The notes beneath the pieces were generated by a model. That model had not been told where the DNA came from and did no database searches. It was given only the letters and a program-made list of their open reading frames with translations. The position numbers and the translations under genes were made by a program. A DNA stretch of 64,000 nucleotides from Thermoflexus sp. (GTDB taxonomy: Bacteria > Chloroflexota > Anaerolineae > Aggregatilineales > Aggregatilineaceae): positions 152,100-216,099 of the forward strand of contig DYGX01000009.1 in assembly GCA_020724465.1 (NCBI GenBank), given 5' to 3'. Of the stretch, positions 10,416-20,511 are shown one piece after another. Position 1 is the stretch's first letter, and each line of letters opens with the position of its first letter.

Positions 10416-12371
10416 CTAGGGCAGCCGGTCCGGGATCGTCTCCAGCGGCGCGAGGCTGGCAAAGAACAGCGCGCCGTCGTGGGGCGCCAGGGCAACCGCA
10501 ATGCGATCCACGGGCTCCGGCCAGCGCCGCTGCGCCACCCACTCCGCGATGTAGCGTGGGCCGGACAGCCCCAGCCGGTTGAGCGTGTAAACGCGCCCGG
10601 CGGGCGTGTCGCCCGTGTTGAACACGAAGATCGCCGCCAGATCGGGCGCGCCGCCCAGCGGCACGCGCACCTGCACGCGGACCGGGTCCTCGCCCGCCCT
10701 GTTCTCCGCCGCCTGGCCCAACAGCGGGAAGCGGCACAGCGCGCGGCGCGGCTGGAGCAGCAGCCGCCACAGCCGCATCCGCTCCGGCGACAGCTCGTGC
10801 AGCGCGTCGCTCGTCATGGTCACGCCGCCGATCATCCCTGCGTAGATGGCTAGCGAGCGTTGCTCAGTCTCGCTCAGATGATGGTACCGCTCGCGCAGCA
10901 GGATGCAGTCGGGATCCGCCTGCCACAAAATGTGGTTAGCGAAATTGCGGGCCGCCTGATCGCGCAGCAGGGACTGGGCCGACCGCTCGCCAGACCACTC
11001 AACCCCAACGTCGCGCCCGATCCGGATCGCATCCACCAGCCCGACCGACGCCCACAGCGGGCAGCCGCACCCCAGCCAGAGCGCGTCGCCGATCTCGTCG
11101 CGGATCATCTCGCCCACCCGGCGCCAGATCTCGACGCGCGTCAGCCCGGGGGTGTGGTAGACCGCGCGCTCCGGCCCGTAGACAAGCGGGAAGTGCATGA
11201 AGTCCGTCTTGAAATATCCGCAGCCCCACTCGTGCCGCCAGGTGCGGAACACGCGCCGCAGATAGTCGAACGCCTCAGGGTGGGTCGTGTCGAGGATGTA
11301 ATACTCCTCGCTGCGCTTGTGCCAGCGGAACTCGCCGTAGAAGGTCATCAGCGCCAGCGGGCCGCCCGTCTCGCGGTCGCGCACCACCCAATCGGGATGC
11401 TCCCGGAACAACTGGCTGCGGTTGCCCACCGTAAACGGCGCGATCCACAAACCCGGCGTCAGTCCGGCGGCGCGGATCTCGTCCAGCACCGCTTTCATCC
11501 CGCGCGGGAACTGCGGCTTGACCGCCAGCCAGTCGCCCATCTCCGGCGTAAAACCGTCATCGATCTGAAAGACGCGCAGCGGCAGACCCTCGCGCGCCAT
11601 CACGTCTGCCGCGCCGCGCAGGTGTTCCAGGATGTTCTCCTCGGTGATCGCCGCGTAGAGGTTGTACCACGAGCACCAGCCGGTGATCGCCGTCTCAGGC
11701 ACGCGCGGGGCCACCGGCGCGGACGCCGCCACGATCTCGGCCCAGGCCCGCAGCGCGTTCTCAACATCCTCGTGCTCGAAGATCACCAGCCGCTCGGATT
11801 CGGCCCGCCCGCCCGGCGGGATCGCCTTGCGATCCCAGAGCGTCGTCACGCACAGCGAGGGCGCCGTCTCGGTTGCGCCGAGCTGGAAGGTGTGCTGGAA
11901 GCGATCGTGGCGGTCGAAGCCAAGCACTACGCTGCCCGTGCCCTTGCGCGGCAGAAGCTGAGTCAGCCCGTAACCCGGACCCGACGAGCCATGCCCCACC
12001 GCCACATACTCCGCCCCGTCCCAGCTATAATAGCCGCTGCGCAGATAGGCACGCGCACCCTCAACCGCCTGGATGCAGACGCCGAACGAATCGAGCGCGA
12101 AGCCGGGAGCCAGCCCATCCAGCCAGTAGCGCAGCGCCAGGCGATCCGCCGTCTCCTGCTCGATCGCGACGCCGAACGCCGCCTGCCCCAACGCGGGCAG
12201 CGGCATGCGCAGCACGATTCGCGACGGCTGCGCAGGCTCGCCCTGCACATCGGTCACGGCGATCTCGACCTCATCGAGCAGTGTCCCGTTGACCACCGGG
12301 CGCAGCCCGTGCAGGCGGATCCGGCGCGAGACGAGGTGCACCTCGCGGACAGGGGACAGGCGCGCCTTCAC
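10416..12371 (-). CDS. Alpha-galactosidase-like glycoside hydrolase (GH36)
   Basis: 651 residues, GTG start, sharing a GTGA overlap with the stop of the oxidoreductase gene. The clan GH-D barrel is clear: GWCSWYNLYAAITEENI, VFQIDDGFTPEMGDW, LTPGLWIAPFTVG, then CGYFKTDFMHF carrying the nucleophile Asp, and IRIGRDVGVEW carrying the acid/base Asp. The N-terminal third is the beta-sandwich found in GH36. No signal peptide is seen, so it is intracellular. It is expected to release alpha-galactosyl (or similar) residues with retention. The companion dehydrogenase and Gfo/Idh/MocA enzymes suggest further oxidation of the released sugar, and the divergent LacI gene is the probable regulator. Confidence 0.9.
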   Translation of the reverse strand: MKARLSPVREVHLVSRRIRLHGLRPVVNGTLLDEVEIAVTDVQGEPAQPSRIVLRMPLPALGQAAFGVAIEQETADRLALRYWLDGLAPGFALDSFGVCIQAVEGARAYLRSGYYSWDGAEYVAVGHGSSGPGYGLTQLLPRKGTGSVVLGFDRHDRFQHTFQLGATETAPSLCVTTLWDRKAIPPGGRAESERLVIFEHEDVENALRAWAEIVAASAPVAPRVPETAITGWCSWYNLYAAITEENILEHLRGAADVMAREGLPLRVFQIDDGFTPEMGDWLAVKPQFPRGMKAVLDEIRAAGLTPGLWIAPFTVGNRSQLFREHPDWVVRDRETGGPLALMTFYGEFRWHKRSEEYYILDTTHPEAFDYLRRVFRTWRHEWGCGYFKTDFMHFPLVYGPERAVYHTPGLTRVEIWRRVGEMIRDEIGDALWLGCGCPLWASVGLVDAIRIGRDVGVEWSGERSAQSLLRDQAARNFANHILWQADPDCILLRERYHHLSETEQRSLAIYAGMIGGVTMTSDALHELSPERMRLWRLLLQPRRALCRFPLLGQAAENRAGEDPVRVQVRVPLGGAPDLAAIFVFNTGDTPAGRVYTLNRLGLSGPRYIAEWVAQRRWPEPVDRIAVALAPHDGALFFASLAPLETIPDRLP

Positions 12372-13366
12372 AGCGCCACCTCGGCGCGCACCTGGTTGGA
12401 GCGGGCCGCTGCCAGCACCAGATCAAGCGTTTTGGCGCCCTCGCGCAGGGGCGTACGCGTTTCCCCGCCGGCCCGGATCGCATCGAGCAGATCCTGCATC
12501 TGCGCCAGGCGGAAATCCCGGTCCGAGTCGATCACCAGCGGCTCGCGGTCCGGCTCGCCCGTGAAAGTGAAGACGGCCCGGTTGGCGTTGGCGAACTCGG
12601 CGGTCAGGTTGCGCGTCACCACGCGGTAATCGTTGATCCACTTGCCCGGAATCGCGCCGTTCGTGGCGTAGACCACGCCCAGCGCCCCGTTGCGAAAGCT
12701 GACCACCGTGGCGCTGGTGTCTTCGGCGGTGTAGTCCGGCACATCGGAGTGAAACAGATTTTCCTGACGGCTGTACACGGCGGCGGCTTCGCCGAACAGG
12801 AAGCGCAGCAGATCGAACAGGTGGATCGCCTGCTCGACAAGCTGCCCGCCCGACTTCTCGCGCCTGCGCCACCAGTCGGCGTGCAGCGCGTTGCAGAAGT
12901 AGCGCGCGCTGATCAGCCCCGGCCGCCCGGCTTCGCCTGAGTCGATCAGCGCTTTAAGCTGCTCGACGGCGGCCCCAAACCGGTACATAAACCCGACCTG
13001 CGTCTTGATCCCCGCCTGCTCGGCGGCCTCAACCATGCGCCAGCCCTGTTCCGACGTCAACGCGATCGGCTTTTCCACCAGCAGATGCACCCCGCGCGCC
13101 GCCGCCTGCTCGACCTCGTCGGTGTGCCCGTACGGCGGGACGACCACCACCAGCAGATCCAGCCGCGCCCGGTCGAGCATCCGCACGTGGTCGGTGAAGA
13201 CGGCTGCGCGCCCACCGGTATACTGCTCGGCATAGGCCCGCGCTTTGGCCTCGGTGCGGTCGCAGAAGGCCACCAGCTCGGCCTGCTCAGGCAGCGCGGC
13301 CAGAATCTGAGCGTGACGGTGCGCGAAGCTGCCGCACCCCAGGATCCCCACGCGTAAAGGAGTCAT
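12368..13366 (-). CDS. Gfo/Idh/MocA-family sugar oxidoreductase
   Basis: 332-residue NAD(P)-dependent oxidoreductase. A Rossmann start (VGILGCGSFAHRHAQIL) is followed by the family signature LLVEKPIAL near residue 95 and the C-terminal alpha/beta domain with H-containing EQAIHLFDLLRFLFGEA. These enzymes oxidise or epimerise sugars and cyclitols such as inositol or galactose derivatives. It overlaps the GH36 gene by four bases and follows the medium-chain dehydrogenase with an 18-bp gap, so all three are probably co-transcribed. Substrate not predictable. Confidence 0.92.
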   Translation of the reverse strand: MTPLRVGILGCGSFAHRHAQILAALPEQAELVAFCDRTEAKARAYAEQYTGGRAAVFTDHVRMLDRARLDLLVVVVPPYGHTDEVEQAAARGVHLLVEKPIALTSEQGWRMVEAAEQAGIKTQVGFMYRFGAAVEQLKALIDSGEAGRPGLISARYFCNALHADWWRRREKSGGQLVEQAIHLFDLLRFLFGEAAAVYSRQENLFHSDVPDYTAEDTSATVVSFRNGALGVVYATNGAIPGKWINDYRVVTRNLTAEFANANRAVFTFTGEPDREPLVIDSDRDFRLAQMQDLLDAIRAGGETRTPLREGAKTLDLVLAAARSNQVRAEVAL

Positions 13367-13384
13367 GTTGCTCTCTCGTTTGTG

Positions 13385-14428
13385 TCAGTCAGAAAACGCC
13401 AGAACCGCCTGCAAAACCTGATCGGGAGCCTGATCCAGGGTGGCGTACATCTCCGCCGCCTGCTCAAACGGCGTGATATGCGTGATCAGCGGGCGCAGGT
13501 CCAGCAAGCCATCCGCCTGAAGCTGGATCGCGGTTTGCCACAGGCGCAGCTTGTTCCAGCGATATTGTAGCTCCGGGTCGGTCCCGCTGATCTGCGAGCA
13601 GACCACGTTGATCCGGTTGTGGTGAAACTCCTCGCCCAGATACAGATGCTGGGCGTCGCCCTGGAAGAAGCCCATCGCCACCACCCGCGCCGAATAGGCC
13701 GCCGCCCGGATCGCCTCGTTGAGCGCCGCCGTCGACCCGGTCACCTCGAAGCAGACATCCGCGCCGCGCCCGCCGGTCAGCTCTTTGATCGTCTCCGCCA
13801 CGCTGCCCTCGGCGGCATCAAGCGTAACCTGCGCCCCGGATGTCTCGGCCATCGCCAGCCGCGCCGGGATGCGATCCACCGCGATCACGCGCGCGCCAGA
13901 CCGCCGCGCCGCCTGCACGACGATCTGCCCCAGCACCCCCAGCCCGAAAACGGCGACCGTCTCGCCGATGCGCACCCGGCCATCATGCACGCCGTTCAGC
14001 CCGACCGCCCCGATATGCGAGAAAATGCCCAGGATCGGGTCGAGACCGGCTGGCATCAGGCGTGGGCGCACGTAGTCGCTGGTGGCGACGTAATGCGTGC
14101 GGTGCCCCCATGTGCCGAACACCAGCGTGCCCGGCAAAATATCGCGACCCTCGGCCCCAACCTCGATCACCTCGCCGACCTCTTCATAACCCCAGGTGCG
14201 AACCGGGTAGGTCAGCGACGCCTCGGCGTCAGGGCGGAACAGGCGCAGGTCGGGGTCCCAGCGCTTGTGCAGATAGGGCGACGTGCCCCGGTACTGCGCC
14301 AGCTCGGTCCCCGCGCTGATGCCGGAATACAGCGTCCTGATCCGCACTTCGTCCGGTGCCAGGGGCGCATCTTCATACGTTTCGTAGCCGACCTGACGCG
14401 GACCGGTCAGAACCAATGCCCTGCCCAT
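13385..14428 (-). CDS. Medium-chain zinc-type alcohol/sugar dehydrogenase
   Basis: 347 residues, ATG with a GGGAG site. The MDR cofactor motif is VAVFGLGVLGQIVVQAARRS around residues 160-180, with an acidic residue after the second strand (VIAVDRI), as in NAD-dependent members. The N-terminal catalytic domain has the GYEEVGEVIEVG block. It leads the minus-strand run 14428 to 8900 and is divergent from a LacI regulator 237 bp away. It likely oxidises a sugar hydroxyl before or after the Gfo/Idh/MocA enzyme; the metal-ligand set is less complete than in classical alcohol dehydrogenase. Confidence 0.9.
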   Translation of the reverse strand: MGRALVLTGPRQVGYETYEDAPLAPDEVRIRTLYSGISAGTELAQYRGTSPYLHKRWDPDLRLFRPDAEASLTYPVRTWGYEEVGEVIEVGAEGRDILPGTLVFGTWGHRTHYVATSDYVRPRLMPAGLDPILGIFSHIGAVGLNGVHDGRVRIGETVAVFGLGVLGQIVVQAARRSGARVIAVDRIPARLAMAETSGAQVTLDAAEGSVAETIKELTGGRGADVCFEVTGSTAALNEAIRAAAYSARVVAMGFFQGDAQHLYLGEEFHHNRINVVCSQISGTDPELQYRWNKLRLWQTAIQLQADGLLDLRPLITHITPFEQAAEMYATLDQAPDQVLQAVLAFSD

Positions 14429-14567
14429 AGATCGTTCTCCCGTGTGAAGAACCTCTCAAAGCTCCAGGCGCGCGATTGTAGCACGAAGCCAGGGGCCAGG
14501 GTATCAGACCGGTGCGGTACGGGTACGGGGCCGCCGGTCAGCACGGCTGTCTGTGACAAGCTGCCGC

Positions 14568-14609
14568 TTGACTTACGCGGAAATGTGTGGTGAAATCGTA
14601 TAACGTTAT
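14568..14609 (+). promoter_or_regulatory. LacI-gene promoter with overlapping palindromic operator
   Basis: A -35 TTGACT at 14568-14573 and a -10 TGAAAT at 14591-14596 (spacer 17) are followed by the perfect 10-bp palindrome ATAACGTTAT at 14600-14609 near the expected start point. A central CG in an AT-rich palindrome is typical for LacI-family operators. The site lies between the divergent LacI and dehydrogenase genes, so it could control both. Inferred from sequence only. Confidence 0.5.
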
Positions 14610-14665
14610 TGTTTTCATATTGGAGATTAAGTGTCCGCCTGACACACGAAACGACAGGGGAGCCT

Positions 14666-15706
14666 ATGGCCGAGGAAAATCACCGTGCAAATACGCGCCC
14701 GGCAACGATGAAGGACGTCGCGCGCCTGGCTGGCGTTTCCCAGCCCACCGTCTCGCGGGTGCTCAACAACACTGCCACGACGATCCCCGTCAGCGAAGAC
14801 ACGCGCCGCCGGGTACTGGCTGCCGTCAAGCAGCTTGGCTACCGGCCGAACATGACCGCCCGCAGCCTGCGCACCCAGCGCACACAGATGATCGCGCTGC
14901 TGATCGCGGACATCTCCAACGGCTTCTATCACCCCATCGCGCGGGCGATCCAGGACGTGGCGCGGCTGCACGACTACGACGTGCTCATCGCCAACAGCGA
15001 TCACCTCTACGAGAGCGAAAAGCATTTCTGCGAAGCCGTCATCCGGCGCCCGGTCGATGGAATCATCGCCGTGCCGATCCATCTCAGCGAGGACGAGATC
15101 GACCGGCTCATCACGCTGACCCGCACGCCATTTGTGGCCCTCGGCCAGCACATCCAGCACCCGGACGTCGATATCGCCTATGTCGATGACTACGCGGCCA
15201 CCCGCGCGGCGATCACCTGGCTGATCACCGAACGCGGCTATGAGACGGTCGGGTTCCTGGGCGTGCCGGACGAATACCCGCCCGGCCCGCGCCGCTGGCA
15301 GGGTTACTGCGACGCGCTGCAAGCCCTGGGCCTGCCGGTCGATCCGCGCTTTGTGTATCAGGGCGATTTCTCGCTCGAGGCCGGGCGGCAGACCGCGCAG
15401 AAGCTGATGCGCGAGAAAGTCTGGCCGCGCGCAGTTTTCGCCATCAACGACCTGATGGCGATCGGCATGATTCTGGAGCTACGCGCCGCCGGCCACGCCA
15501 TCCCCGATGAGATCGCGATCATGGGCTTCGACAACATCCCCGAAGCGACCATCATCACCCCCACCCTGACCACCATCGCGCAGGACCCGCTAGATATCGG
15601 TCAGAAGCTGGCATCCGCCCTGTTCGATCGTATCGAGGGGCGCGTCTCCGGCCCGCGCCGCGTGCTGGAAAGCCCCTGGGCGCTGATCCCGCGCGAGTCC
15701 GCCTGA
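14666..15706 (+). CDS. LacI-family transcriptional regulator
   Basis: 346 residues from an ATG at 14666 with AGGGGAG just upstream; the frame is open earlier but that part lies over the promoter and operator. The N-terminal helix-turn-helix is ATMKDVARLAGVSQPTVSRV with the hinge helix at RPNMTARSLRTQ. The periplasmic-binding-like effector domain ends with AIMGFDNIPEA and a TTIAQDP block. It is divergent from the dehydrogenase/GH36 run, which is its likely target, and probably represses itself through the palindrome at 14600-14609. The effector is presumably a sugar released by that pathway. Confidence 0.95.
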   Translation: MAEENHRANTRPATMKDVARLAGVSQPTVSRVLNNTATTIPVSEDTRRRVLAAVKQLGYRPNMTARSLRTQRTQMIALLIADISNGFYHPIARAIQDVARLHDYDVLIANSDHLYESEKHFCEAVIRRPVDGIIAVPIHLSEDEIDRLITLTRTPFVALGQHIQHPDVDIAYVDDYAATRAAITWLITERGYETVGFLGVPDEYPPGPRRWQGYCDALQALGLPVDPRFVYQGDFSLEAGRQTAQKLMREKVWPRAVFAINDLMAIGMILELRAAGHAIPDEIAIMGFDNIPEATIITPTLTTIAQDPLDIGQKLASALFDRIEGRVSGPRRVLESPWALIPRESA

Positions 15707-15713
15707 CGGCGCG

Positions 15714-18083
15714 CTACTCGATCCGCGCGCGGCTGAAGTACACCCTGGCCTGGCTGACGTCCATCGCCGGGCCAGTGATTTCAAACGCCCCGGTCAGGCG
15801 GATGTCTTCCGACGAGCTGCCGACCATCACCTCGATCGTGCCCGGCTCAACGATCAGCCGCATGGCACGGTCGAGGAAGGCAAGCTGGTTGACGGCCAGC
15901 GTGAAGACGACGGTCTTTGTCTCGCTGGGGGCCAGGGTCACACGCTGGAAGCCTTTGAGTTCTTTCACCGGGCGCGTCACCGACGAGGCCACGTCGCGCA
16001 CATAAAGCTGAACCACCTCGTCGCCGGCGCGCTCGCCGGTGTTCGTCACATCGACCCGGATCTCCACCTCGTCGCCAGCGGCGGCGTGCCCGGTCGAAAG
16101 GCGCAGGTTGTCGTAGGCGAAGCGCGTGTAGCTCAGCCCATAGCCGAACTCGAACAGCGGCCTGGACGACAGCTCGACATAATCCCCCTTCCAATGCGAG
16201 CGCCCGCCCGACAGCTTGTGGCCGTAGAAGACCGGAATCTGACCGGGGTGGCGCGGGACGGTGATCGGCAGCTTGCCGCCGGGGTTATAGTCCCCAAACA
16301 GCACATCCGCGATCGCGTTGGCTCCTTCTTCCCCCGGCAGCCAGGCGTGCAGCACCGCGCCCACATGCTCGGCGATCCAGGGGATCGACTGCGGGCGCCC
16401 GCTGACCAGCACGACGATAACCGGCGTGCCGGTGGCGTGCACAGCCTCGACCAACCGCTGCTGCGCGCCCGGCAGACCCAGCTCCACCCGGTCACGCGCC
16501 TCGCCACAGGTGCAGTCGTCCGTCAGGCCGGATTTCTCGCCGACCACCAGAATCGCGACATCCGACTGCCGCGCTATCTCGACCGCCTCAGCAAATCCAT
16601 CCGTCGAAGTGTCCTGGACGGTCCGCACGCCAGGCGCGTAGCGGACCGTCACGCCCTCGCCAACCTTGGCGCGGATCCCATCCAGCACGCTGATGATCGG
16701 CACGAAATCTTCCACCAGCTCGATGCGGTCTGGCAAGGCGCCGCCCAGAGGGTTCTCAAGCTGGTTTTCGAGGATCGTCTCGATATGCGCCGGATAGGCA
16801 TAATCGCCCACCAGGTTCCGCGTCACATCCGCATTCGGGCCAATCACTGCGATCGAGCCGATCGACCGGCTCAGCGGGAGCAAGCCCGCGTCGTTCTTGA
16901 GCAGCACGATCGACTCGCGCGCGATCTGGCGGGCCAGCTCGCGCTGCGCGGGCGTGTCAAACACCAGCGGCGCGCTCTCAACCGCAACATACGGGTTCTC
17001 GAACAGCCCCAGCTCGAACTTGACCCGCAACACACGGCTCACCGCCTGATCCAGCAGCGCCTCGTCCACCCGGCCGCTCTTGAGCGCCTCGAGCAGCGGC
17101 GCGCCGTAGCAGTCGGTGCTGGGCAGCTCGACGTCGATTCCCGCCTCAAGCGCCGCCACTGCCGCCCCCTGCTTGCCCTCGGCCACGTGGTGATAGACGG
17201 CAAGCTGGTCAATCGCCATATAATCGGAGACGATCAAACCCTCGAACCCAAGCCGCTCGCGCAGCAGACCGTTGAGCAGCTCCCCGTTGGCGCCGCATGG
17301 GATCCCGTCCAGCTCGTGATACCCGTTCATGATCGAGGCCAGATTGGCCGTTTTGATCGCCGCCTCAAAGGGGAAGGTATACACTTCGAGAAGCTCGCGC
17401 GGGCCGAGGTGTGCGGGCGCCCAGTTCATACCCCCTTCGCCCATCCCGTAGCCGACGAAATGCTTGCCGGTGGCGAGAATTCCCTCGCGCCAGTGCGCGC
17501 CTTGCAGCCCGCGGACAAACGCGGTCCCTATCGCGGCTACCAGATACGGGTCCTCGCCGAAGGTTTCCTCGACCCGGCCCCAGCGCGGATCGCGCGTCAC
17601 GTCGAGGACGGGCGCGAGAGCCTGGTGCGCCCCGACCGCGCGCATCTGCGTGCGAATTACGGTTGTCATCTGTTCCACCAGCGCGGGCTGCCACGTGCTG
17701 GCCACGCCGATCGCCTGCGGGAAGCACGTCGCGCTGAGCGCCATGTACCCGCTGCAGCATTCTTCGTGCACGATGGCCGGGATGCCCAGGCGGGTGTTCT
17801 CCACCAGCCACCTCTGAATGGTGTTCGCCAGCCGGGCGCTTTCGGCGGGGCGCAGGTTGCTCGCGCCACCGATGCGGGTGATCTGCCCGATGCCGGCCCC
17901 CATCACCGCCCGCGCTTTGGCGTCGGAGAACTCTAAGCCGTCCAGCAGTTCAAAAACCCAGGCGCTGCCTAGCTGCGCCACCTTTTCCTCAACCGTCATC
18001 AGCCCAAGGAGCGCCTGCACACGCTCTTCGATCGGGCGCTCCGGGTTCATATAGGTGGACTTCTGCTCAGTTGCCTGCGTCAT
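15714..18083 (-). CDS. Glycoside hydrolase family 3, beta-glucosidase type
   Basis: 789 residues, ATG with GAGG upstream. The GH3 order is intact: N-terminal barrel with GIPAIVHEECCSGYM and ATGKHFVGYG, nucleophile Asp in EGLIVSDYMAI, then the alpha/beta sandwich with IAVIGPNAD and LPGEEGANAIADVL, and a C-terminal fibronectin-III-like domain (NTGERAGDEVVQLYV). No signal peptide, so it is probably cytoplasmic. It hydrolyses beta-linked glucosyl or xylosyl ends with retention; the exact sugar is open. It lies 159 bp downstream of, and on the same strand as, a dedicated LacI gene, and its stop is 8 bp from that of the other LacI gene. Confidence 0.93.
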   Translation of the reverse strand: MTQATEQKSTYMNPERPIEERVQALLGLMTVEEKVAQLGSAWVFELLDGLEFSDAKARAVMGAGIGQITRIGGASNLRPAESARLANTIQRWLVENTRLGIPAIVHEECCSGYMALSATCFPQAIGVASTWQPALVEQMTTVIRTQMRAVGAHQALAPVLDVTRDPRWGRVEETFGEDPYLVAAIGTAFVRGLQGAHWREGILATGKHFVGYGMGEGGMNWAPAHLGPRELLEVYTFPFEAAIKTANLASIMNGYHELDGIPCGANGELLNGLLRERLGFEGLIVSDYMAIDQLAVYHHVAEGKQGAAVAALEAGIDVELPSTDCYGAPLLEALKSGRVDEALLDQAVSRVLRVKFELGLFENPYVAVESAPLVFDTPAQRELARQIARESIVLLKNDAGLLPLSRSIGSIAVIGPNADVTRNLVGDYAYPAHIETILENQLENPLGGALPDRIELVEDFVPIISVLDGIRAKVGEGVTVRYAPGVRTVQDTSTDGFAEAVEIARQSDVAILVVGEKSGLTDDCTCGEARDRVELGLPGAQQRLVEAVHATGTPVIVVLVSGRPQSIPWIAEHVGAVLHAWLPGEEGANAIADVLFGDYNPGGKLPITVPRHPGQIPVFYGHKLSGGRSHWKGDYVELSSRPLFEFGYGLSYTRFAYDNLRLSTGHAAAGDEVEIRVDVTNTGERAGDEVVQLYVRDVASSVTRPVKELKGFQRVTLAPSETKTVVFTLAVNQLAFLDRAMRLIVEPGTIEVMVGSSSEDIRLTGAFEITGPAMDVSQARVYFSRARIE

Positions 18084-18242
18084 CAGAAAAACCTCGTTTC
18101 ATCTGGACTGCCAGCGTGTCGCCTGGCGCTACCGATGCGCGCTACATGATATCCCGGGGCCAACGAGACCTGCCCCTGCAGAACACACAAATCATTCACC
18201 TGGATCGGTCGAGCGACCCGCGAGGCCGGGCGGCCCCCGGCG

Positions 18243-19268
18243 TCAACGAGCGGGCGGCGCGCACGAGTCGCGGATGACCAGCGCGGTGTCCAGCTCGATT
18301 CGCTCGCACGGGCGGTCCGGGTCTTCGATGTAGGTGAAGAGGAGTTGCACGGCGATCCGCCCCATTTCGACCAGCGGCTGCCGGACGGTGGTGAGCGCCG
18401 GGCGCACGCTGGCCGCCTGCGGGATGTCGTCGAAGCCGAGGATCGAGATATCGTCCGGGATCGACAGGCCGCGCACGCGCACGGCGTCCATCGCGCCAAA
18501 CGCGCTCAGGTCGTTTGAGGCGAAGATCGCGGTGGGCGGGTCGGGCCGATCCAGCAGCGCCTGCGTGGCCGCGTAGCTCGGCCCCTGCAAAAATTCTCCA
18601 TCCACCACCAGGCTGGGGTCATATTCCAGGCCGTGCGCTTCCAGCGCCGCCCGATAACCTTTGTGGCGCTCGATCGCGCTGCTGAGGTGCTTCAGCCCGC
18701 GAATAAATCCGATCCGCCGGTGGCCCAGCTCGATCAGATAGCGCGTCGCGTCGAAGGCAGCCTGATAGTTCTTGGCGATGACCGTCGGGCTGAAGTCGTC
18801 GAACCCCTGGTGATCGATCACGACATAGGGGAAGCGCTCTTCGTGCAGCGTCTCCAAATACGCCTGCGGCTCGGTGGGGACCAGCAGCAGCAAGCCGTCG
18901 GTCATGCCATAGGTCAGCGTGCGGACAAAAGTTGACTCTTTGGTCCTCTGCCGGTGCGTGGTGTAGAGCATCAGCTCGTACTGCGCCTCGGCCAGCGCTT
19001 CGTCGATGCCCCGCACCACCTGGCCGATGTACGCGTTTCCCAGCTCCGGCACGAGCAGCCCGACCATATGCGAGCGCCCGCCTGCCAGGCTGCGTGCCTG
19101 CGGGTTGGCGACATACCCCAGCCGGGTGACCGCGCTCCACACCCGCTGGCGCTTGTCGGGGCGGACGTGCTCGTAATGATTCAGCACTCGCGAGACGGTG
19201 GAATAGGAAACCCCCGCCTCGTGGGCGATATCCTTAATGGTGACACGATTCAAGCGTTTGGACTTCAT
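18243..19268 (-). CDS. LacI-family transcriptional regulator
   Basis: 341 residues from an ATG at 19268; 22 extra upstream codons in frame are not conserved in type. The helix-turn-helix is [20 protein letters not shown], followed by the hinge [10 protein letters not shown] and the effector domain ending [12 protein letters not shown] and LTTVRQP. It precedes the GH3 gene on the same strand, so it most likely controls GH3 expression in response to a beta-glucoside product. A LacI-like site lies 83 bp upstream at 19351-19364. Confidence 0.95.
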   Translation of the reverse strand: MKSKRLNRVTIKDIAHEAGVSYSTVSRVLNHYEHVRPDKRQRVWSAVTRLGYVANPQARSLAGGRSHMVGLLVPELGNAYIGQVVRGIDEALAEAQYELMLYTTHRQRTKESTFVRTLTYGMTDGLLLLVPTEPQAYLETLHEERFPYVVIDHQGFDDFSPTVIAKNYQAAFDATRYLIELGHRRIGFIRGLKHLSSAIERHKGYRAALEAHGLEYDPSLVVDGEFLQGPSYAATQALLDRPDPPTAIFASNDLSAFGAMDAVRVRGLSIPDDISILGFDDIPQAASVRPALTTVRQPLVEMGRIAVQLLFTYIEDPDRPCERIELDTALVIRDSCAPPAR

Positions 19269-19350
19269 AGCCTGTTCCGGCAGCCCGAGACGAACAAGTT
19301 GCGGCGCATCACGCAGCGCGGCAAAATAATGCACTTAGCCGCTGCGATCT

Positions 19351-19364
19351 TGAAAGCGTTTGCA
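19351..19364 (-). promoter_or_regulatory. Candidate LacI-family operator (cre-like)
   Basis: TGAAAGCGTTTGCA matches the AAnCGnTT core of LacI/CcpA-type operators and differs from the Gram-positive cre consensus at one position. It lies in the 136-bp gap upstream of the LacI gene that precedes GH3, where autoregulation would be expected. Confidence 0.4.
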
Positions 19365-19404
19365 ATCCACTGTAACAGAATCCGCCCCTGCCGTCAAGCT
19401 CGGC

Positions 19405-20307
19405 TCACGCGCCGGCAGGTGGCTCCTGCGTGCCGAGCAGCGCCGCCTCAAGGAAACCGATCACGCGCGCCTCATACTCCGCCGGCAGCCGGCGGTACGC
19501 CTGCGTGTGGCCCACGCCCGGCGCCACCCACACCGTCGCGCGCGGACCGGCCGCTTCCGCGAACAGGCGCGCGTAATCGACTTCCTGGCTCGCCTCACCT
19601 GCCGCGATCAGCAGCAAGTGCGCGCCTTCCGCCGCAGTGATCGAGTCGAGCATCGGTGTTGGCGGCCGCTCTCCGGAAAAGAGCTGCACCGCGAACGACA
19701 TGACGCGGATCTGCAGGCTGCTGATGAGCGAGCGGTGCTCAGGCAGGTCAGTGAACTCATCCGGCGAGCGGTAGGTAGCACCTTCGCTGACAACCGCCCG
19801 TAGCGCCGGCACAGCGGACAGTGCACCGAGCAGAATCTCGCCGCCTACCGACAGCCCCAGCCCGCCAAGCACCTGCACATCGTCGCGCGCTAGCAGAAAG
19901 CGCGCCGCCGCCTCGACATCCCGCGTCCCCTGCCAGCCCAGGCGGTTCATCTTGCCGCCGCTCTCCGCGTGGCCTCGCAGGTCGATCGCAAGCACGCCAA
20001 AGCCATGCTGCGCTAGCAGCTCGGCATGGGCGCGAACGCTCTCACGCGAGTCGCCTGAGCCGTGCAGCAGCACGATCGCTGCGCCGTTCTGCGGCGGGGC
20101 GAACCAGCCCGCCAGCGTCACACCATCGCTGGTCGTCAAATCAACCGCCTGAAACCCGTCAGGGGGCGCACCCACGGTGTCGCGCTGCGGCACAGTCGCG
20201 TAGAAGCCGTACGCAAAGGGGAAGATCATATAGAAGAAAACCACCACCGCCGCGAACAGAATCACAAACCAGCGCAGCCGGCGGCGTCCGGACACTCTCT
20301 GAAACAT
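19405..20307 (-). CDS. Membrane-anchored alpha/beta hydrolase
   Basis: 300 residues from an ATG at 20307 with AAGGA upstream. One N-terminal membrane helix (about residues 13-35) anchors an extracytoplasmic alpha/beta hydrolase domain. Visible elements are the oxyanion strand IVLLHGSGDSRES, the nucleophile elbow GLSVGGE, and a C-terminal His in GVGHTQAY. Resembles the BEM46/acyl-peptidase-like hydrolases. Substrate unknown. It stands alone on its strand, divergent from the GT2 gene. Confidence 0.85.
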   Translation of the reverse strand: MFQRVSGRRRLRWFVILFAAVVVFFYMIFPFAYGFYATVPQRDTVGAPPDGFQAVDLTTSDGVTLAGWFAPPQNGAAIVLLHGSGDSRESVRAHAELLAQHGFGVLAIDLRGHAESGGKMNRLGWQGTRDVEAAARFLLARDDVQVLGGLGLSVGGEILLGALSAVPALRAVVSEGATYRSPDEFTDLPEHRSLISSLQIRVMSFAVQLFSGERPPTPMLDSITAAEGAHLLLIAAGEASQEVDYARLFAEAAGPRATVWVAPGVGHTQAYRRLPAEYEARVIGFLEAALLGTQEPPAGA

Positions 20308-20511
20308 GGCGACATCCTTTTCCGGGCCAGAGCCAGGAGTTGTGAGAGGCACAGCGCGCTGCTACCCGGTGATTGACGGAGCAGCACACCTACATTTTAT
20401 ACGCGCGCGGTGTGCCGGACAGTGCGTTTTGTCCGCCGGCGGCAGGCGAACGTCAGAGAGACGCGGGCGATTCACCCAATTTTCCTAGGGCACTTCTCTG
20501 GTGAAATCGGA

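Noticed and set aside
16086..17936. Long plus-strand open frame opposite the GH3 gene
   Set aside because: Antisense shadow of GH3 with no recognisable domain or ribosome site.
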